From Rutstroemia sp. NJR-2017a BVV2 (Eukaryota; Ascomycota; Leotiomycetes; Helotiales; Rutstroemiaceae): a stretch of 64,000 bases of DNA. Positions within the stretch are counted from its first letter, which is position 1. Each line of letters starts with the position of its first letter. The DNA lies in contig NJPS01000062.1 of the NCBI GenBank assembly GCA_002946415.1, forward strand, positions 310,001-374,000, written 5' to 3'. The notes below the pieces were generated by a model. It had not been told where the DNA came from, did not search any database, and saw only the letters and a program-made list of their open reading frames with translations. Below are positions 61,373-64,000 of the stretch, one piece after another. The position numbers were made by a program, and so were the translations under genes.

Positions 61373-61976
61373 ATGGCGCCCAAACCAACGAATTGGCGCA
61401 TGTATTCCAAGATGGCCGCAACGTTCGTCTTCCCCTCTTCTACTGACCCCTCTTTCTGAGCATTCTTCCTTAATCCACCGCTCAAGAACCGCCTTCAGAT
61501 AATAAACTAACACATCTCACCTTTCAGCTTCGTACTATTCAGCGTCGGCGGACCCGCTCTCATCTACTACGTCTCACCAACCGAAGAAGAGCTCTTTCTC
61601 AAATACAACCCAGAGTTACAAAAGCGCAGTTTGGAGAACCGAGTCGGGAAACAAAAGGACTTCGATGATTTCGTAGGGCGACTGAAGGAGTACAGTAAAA
61701 GCGACAAGCCGAGTATGTCCATGCCGTCATTCCCTTGAAGCACTGGAGGTGGATATGGAGGACAAGAAGCGATGGGAAGAGAACGGTTGCAAAGAAAAGC
61801 CAATTGCAACCATTGCTAATAAACCCCCAACAGTCTGGCAAGAAGCCGAAGACGAAGCACGTAAATCACGGGAAGGAAAGATAGCAGAACAAACCAAATT
61901 ACTGGAGGAAATGAGGAAGAGGAAAGAGGAGATGAGGAATAGTGGAATCAAGCCTGTGCCGGGTGGAAGTCTTTAA
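61373..61976 (+). CDS. CBP4: Cbp4, ubiquinol-cytochrome c reductase (complex III) assembly factor
   Basis: Three exons: 61373-61422, 61528-61712 and 61834-61976 (125 aa), with phases 2 and 1 joining. The sequence fits the fungal CBP4 family: [18 protein letters not shown], then the membrane segment [16 protein letters not shown] (about 19-34), [40 protein letters not shown], and a charged C-terminal helix ending [14 protein letters not shown]. Cbp4 works with Cbp3-Cbp6 in stabilising newly made cytochrome b at the mitochondrial inner membrane. The first intron uses a GTTCGT donor, a less common form forced by the reading frame and the family sequence. Length is near the family norm. Confidence 0.92.
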
Positions 61977-62528
61977 AATAGCAGGAAGCAATAAATAGTC
62001 TCTATGGGTTGTACAGTATCTTCTGCGGGACCAAGGCGTTTGGTTGACAAAAATGGCATGAAAAGGGTCTGGGATAGCAATAGGCTGCTGTGCATTTGTG
62101 ATATACTACTTTTAGGTAGATAGTAATGATTGAAGTAATAATCTACGTACAGTACTATTGACTAAAGTAGTGAGCTGTCTCTAATTTATTATTTGTAGAC
62201 TGTCTATTTTGTCCTGCTTGTAAAAGACATACAAACACATACCATACTGTACATGAAGAGAGAACATCACAACTATGGAGTTATTCCATGATTTGATTCA
62301 TAGAAAAGAGTCCCTCTCAGCAAAAACTGTCATGATATGGAGGGGTAGACCATTACCACGGTTAAGCCAGAACAAGCCTACCCAGCCACCACACCTAATC
62401 CACCCACAACCACATCTAATTCACCCAACAATCATCTATTCGCACTCAAACCTCTCTCACTCTCACTATCCAGCGTCTATTTCAATAGGAAAATTCGCAA
62501 AAAAATACAAAAAATGAAATCTTGTGAG
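61977..62528. other. Intergenic region between CBP4 and tRNA-Arg
   Basis: About 550 nt. Nothing coding is seen. A short CCACCCACAACCACATC-like repeat (CATCTAATTCACCCA, CACCTAATCCACCCA) lies at 62388-62425. The T-tracts that end the tRNA transcript lie at its right end. Confidence 0.55.
62499..62514 (-). terminator. RNA polymerase III terminator of tRNA-Arg
   Basis: On the minus strand, T6 (62514-62509) and then T7 (62505-62499) start 15 nt beyond the mature 3' end. Confidence 0.75.
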
Positions 62529-62600
62529 TGACCTACGCAGGGATCGAACCTGCAATCTCTTGATTCGTAGTCAAGCGCCTTGCCATTGGGCCAGCAGGCC
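62529..62600 (-). tRNA. tRNA-Arg (anticodon ACG)
   Basis: A 72-nt cloverleaf. The acceptor stem GGCCTGC pairs with GTAGGTC (two G-U pairs), followed by an A discriminator. The D arm has GCC/GGC. The anticodon arm CTTGA-CTACGAA-TCAAG presents ACG (reading CGU, CGC and CGA after inosine modification of A34). The T arm GCAGG-TTCGATC-CCTGC provides the B box. There is no intron, and CCA is not encoded. Confidence 0.95.
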
Positions 62601-63597
62601 GGTGATTTCAGAGCCAGATGAGCAGCTGTAGGCTGTTTCTGTTTGATGGAAGAGTATCATTTAATTTGGTATTTAATGAATGGAAGGATACAATTTGTGG
62701 AGTTTTTCCTGGAATTTGAGTGGTTGGTTGGGCGAATGGGTCAAAGAGAATTTCCCGGCTGTGGAACGGGTGGGTGGTTAAGCGAGGATAGCCCCTTCAT
62801 TTGCTGCTTTTGGTATGGAGCCGACGAAAGGTTCTGAAAACATAAAGTATCAATTGACCATTGTTATTCTCGCTGCCTTGACTGAGAGATGCGCGAGGTG
62901 TGTTTTGGCTAGAGTAGCTGATAGGTGGTCTGTGCATCTATCTGCTTTTTCGTACTTCTACTCCTGTACCAACTTATAACTAAACCACCGACGATCTTTC
63001 GAGAATTCAATGTACGAATTCAATGTACGCTTCAATGTACGCTTCAATGTACGATCCAATGTACGAATTGAACTTATAGATTCAACCCTTTTGAGATCCC
63101 TCTCTCGGTAGAGTACCCTGTACTCGTTTATTCATCGATTCAGCAGTCAAGCAGATCCTGTCCCGTGCGACAACCTCTCTATTATTTCTACGATCACCGG
63201 AATCGAAGTATCGAAATGTCATAATTGTTGTTGCTGTATTTCTGTTACAAGTGTGCAATTGCTTCATTGTCATACTCCTCTTGCTATTCATGTATTTGGT
63301 CTTTGCCTCCAGCTCTTTAATTCTCCGCTGTTCAACTTGGCTTGGTTTTTGCTTCCGCAGTGTCTGAATACTACATAGACAATAGGATGATTGCTACCGA
63401 TAGTCTAGTTCATCCCTTCACTGATTCAATGTTCGTGACCAGGCCATTAAATCCGAGCCGGCTCATCCGCATCGCTGATTCCTTTGCCGTCAAGTATGCT
63501 ACATCCGAAATCAAGCTCTTGCAATTGCATTTCGTCGAACTAGCTTCGAAGCATCTTATAAGTGTTCACCACTTTATGTCTCATTTACAAAGACCGA
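62601..63597. other. Intergenic region upstream of tRNA-Arg
   Basis: About 1 kb with a 12-13 bp tandem repeat at 63003-63073. The plus-strand frame at 63342-63755 overlaps the terminal exons of the minus-strand gene and shows no motifs. Nothing else is supported. Confidence 0.5.
63003..63073 (+). repeat. Tandem 12-13 bp repeat with AATGTAC core
   Basis: Five copies of GAATTCAATGTAC, GCTTCAATGTAC or GATCCAATGTAC followed by a broken sixth. Confidence 0.85.
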
Positions 63598-64000
63598 CTA
63601 CTCAACCCCATTCTCCACAAAATCTTCAATTCCATTCGGATATTTGGCAACCAAGCGCCTCATCTCTTCTATTGCTCTGTAGTATCACAAGAGTTACTTC
63701 CGCTGTTCATCTGAGGCGAGATCTGAAGTTCAGGATACTTACAGTTGTCTGGTAGCTTTATTTTCTGGCCACTGTGCTGAGACCATGAGATTGTTTCGCC
63801 TGAAAAGGGTCAGTTACATTTGCATGTGTTCGTGTCGACGATTATGACTTGGTAGGATGAGAGAGTACATACAAGGCATACAGCGCGTTCCGGTCATCGC
63901 GATCGGCAACGGGCTCAGAGATCTCGACTGACTCATGGTACGCATTCTGGTGCTGTTCGCTTGTACGATATCGACTCTGTCGCCATGCTTGCATGTCATC
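63598..64000 (-). CDS. C-terminal exons of an unidentified protein, partial at right edge
   Basis: Three exon pieces join in frame: 64000-63873 (running off the window), 63799-63743 (57 nt) and 63676-63598. Donors are GTATGT and GTAAGT; acceptors are TTTTCAG and CTACAG. The visible 87 residues include SEQHQNAYHESVEISEPVAD, then YALRNNLMVSAQWPENKATR, QLAIEEMRRLVAKYPNGIED and FVENGVE at the end. The last 45 residues look like a helical, conserved C-terminal block. I do not recognise the family. Support comes from two consecutive well-formed introns that keep the frame open; no single long frame exists. Confidence 0.62.

Noticed and set aside
63342..63755. 137-codon plus-strand frame near the right end
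   Set aside because: Antisense to two well-formed introns and three exons of a minus-strand gene; no domain of its own.
1..64000. CRISPR array, operon or secondary-metabolite cluster
   Set aside because: No direct repeats with spacers, no polyketide or peptide synthetase genes, and functions of neighbours are unrelated; the sequence is eukaryotic.

Overview
This window is nuclear DNA of a filamentous ascomycete (Pezizomycotina). Genes are split by short GT-AG introns (mostly 50-300 nt), several with a CTAAC/CTGAC-type branch site. The gene set includes fungal lineage families: a HET-domain protein, Pal1, a Zn2Cys6 regulator, an RGS protein of the Rax1 type, and a Sel1-repeat chitin synthase regulator with a CaaX end. 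The moderate GC content and long microsatellite-rich intergenic stretches fit a Leotiomycete (Sclerotiniaceae-like) genome. That placement is inference; no sequence search was possible.

Layout. 0-5 kb: a thaumatin-like secreted protein cut by the left edge, then an Hsp70-like ATPase with a proline-rich N-terminus. 5-10 kb: gene-poor. 10-19 kb: glucokinase, a Rad51-paralogue-like RecA-fold protein, and a HET-domain protein. 20-24 kb: an ankyrin protein resembling Yar1, RNA polymerase III subunit RPC11, and Mediator subunit Med31. 27.5-29 kb: Pal1. 29-41 kb: mostly gene-poor, with GA-rich then CT-rich tracts, minisatellites and a 221-bp inverted-repeat (MITE-like) element, interrupted by a Zn2Cys6 transcription factor. 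41.5-47 kb: the RGS/Rax1-like membrane protein and a DUF1348 (SnoaL-like) protein. 48-52.6 kb: a peroxisomal PMP20-type peroxiredoxin ending in SKL, complex I subunit NDUFA2/B8, and a mitochondrial pyruvate carrier built with a 16-nt microexon. 53-55 kb: an SRPK-like kinase with an in-frame TAG upstream of its kinase domain. 55.5-59.3 kb: the Skt5/Chs4-type Sel1 protein. 61-64 kb: the complex III assembly factor Cbp4, a tRNA-Arg(ACG), and the C-terminal exons of an unidentified gene cut by the right edge.

Gene models were built by joining exons by hand. In each multi-exon model the exon phases add up to an open frame. The genes are mostly unrelated housekeeping functions, with no operon-like or biosynthetic-cluster logic. 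One possible functional pairing is the divergent NDUFA2/pyruvate-carrier pair, which share about 540 bp of promoter and both act in the mitochondrial inner membrane. I see no clear novel multi-gene system. The most interesting signals are the eightfold recurrence of the 9-mer TACGAAGTA, the MITE-like element, the broken or alternatively started kinase, and the RecA-like protein lacking a Walker A lysine.
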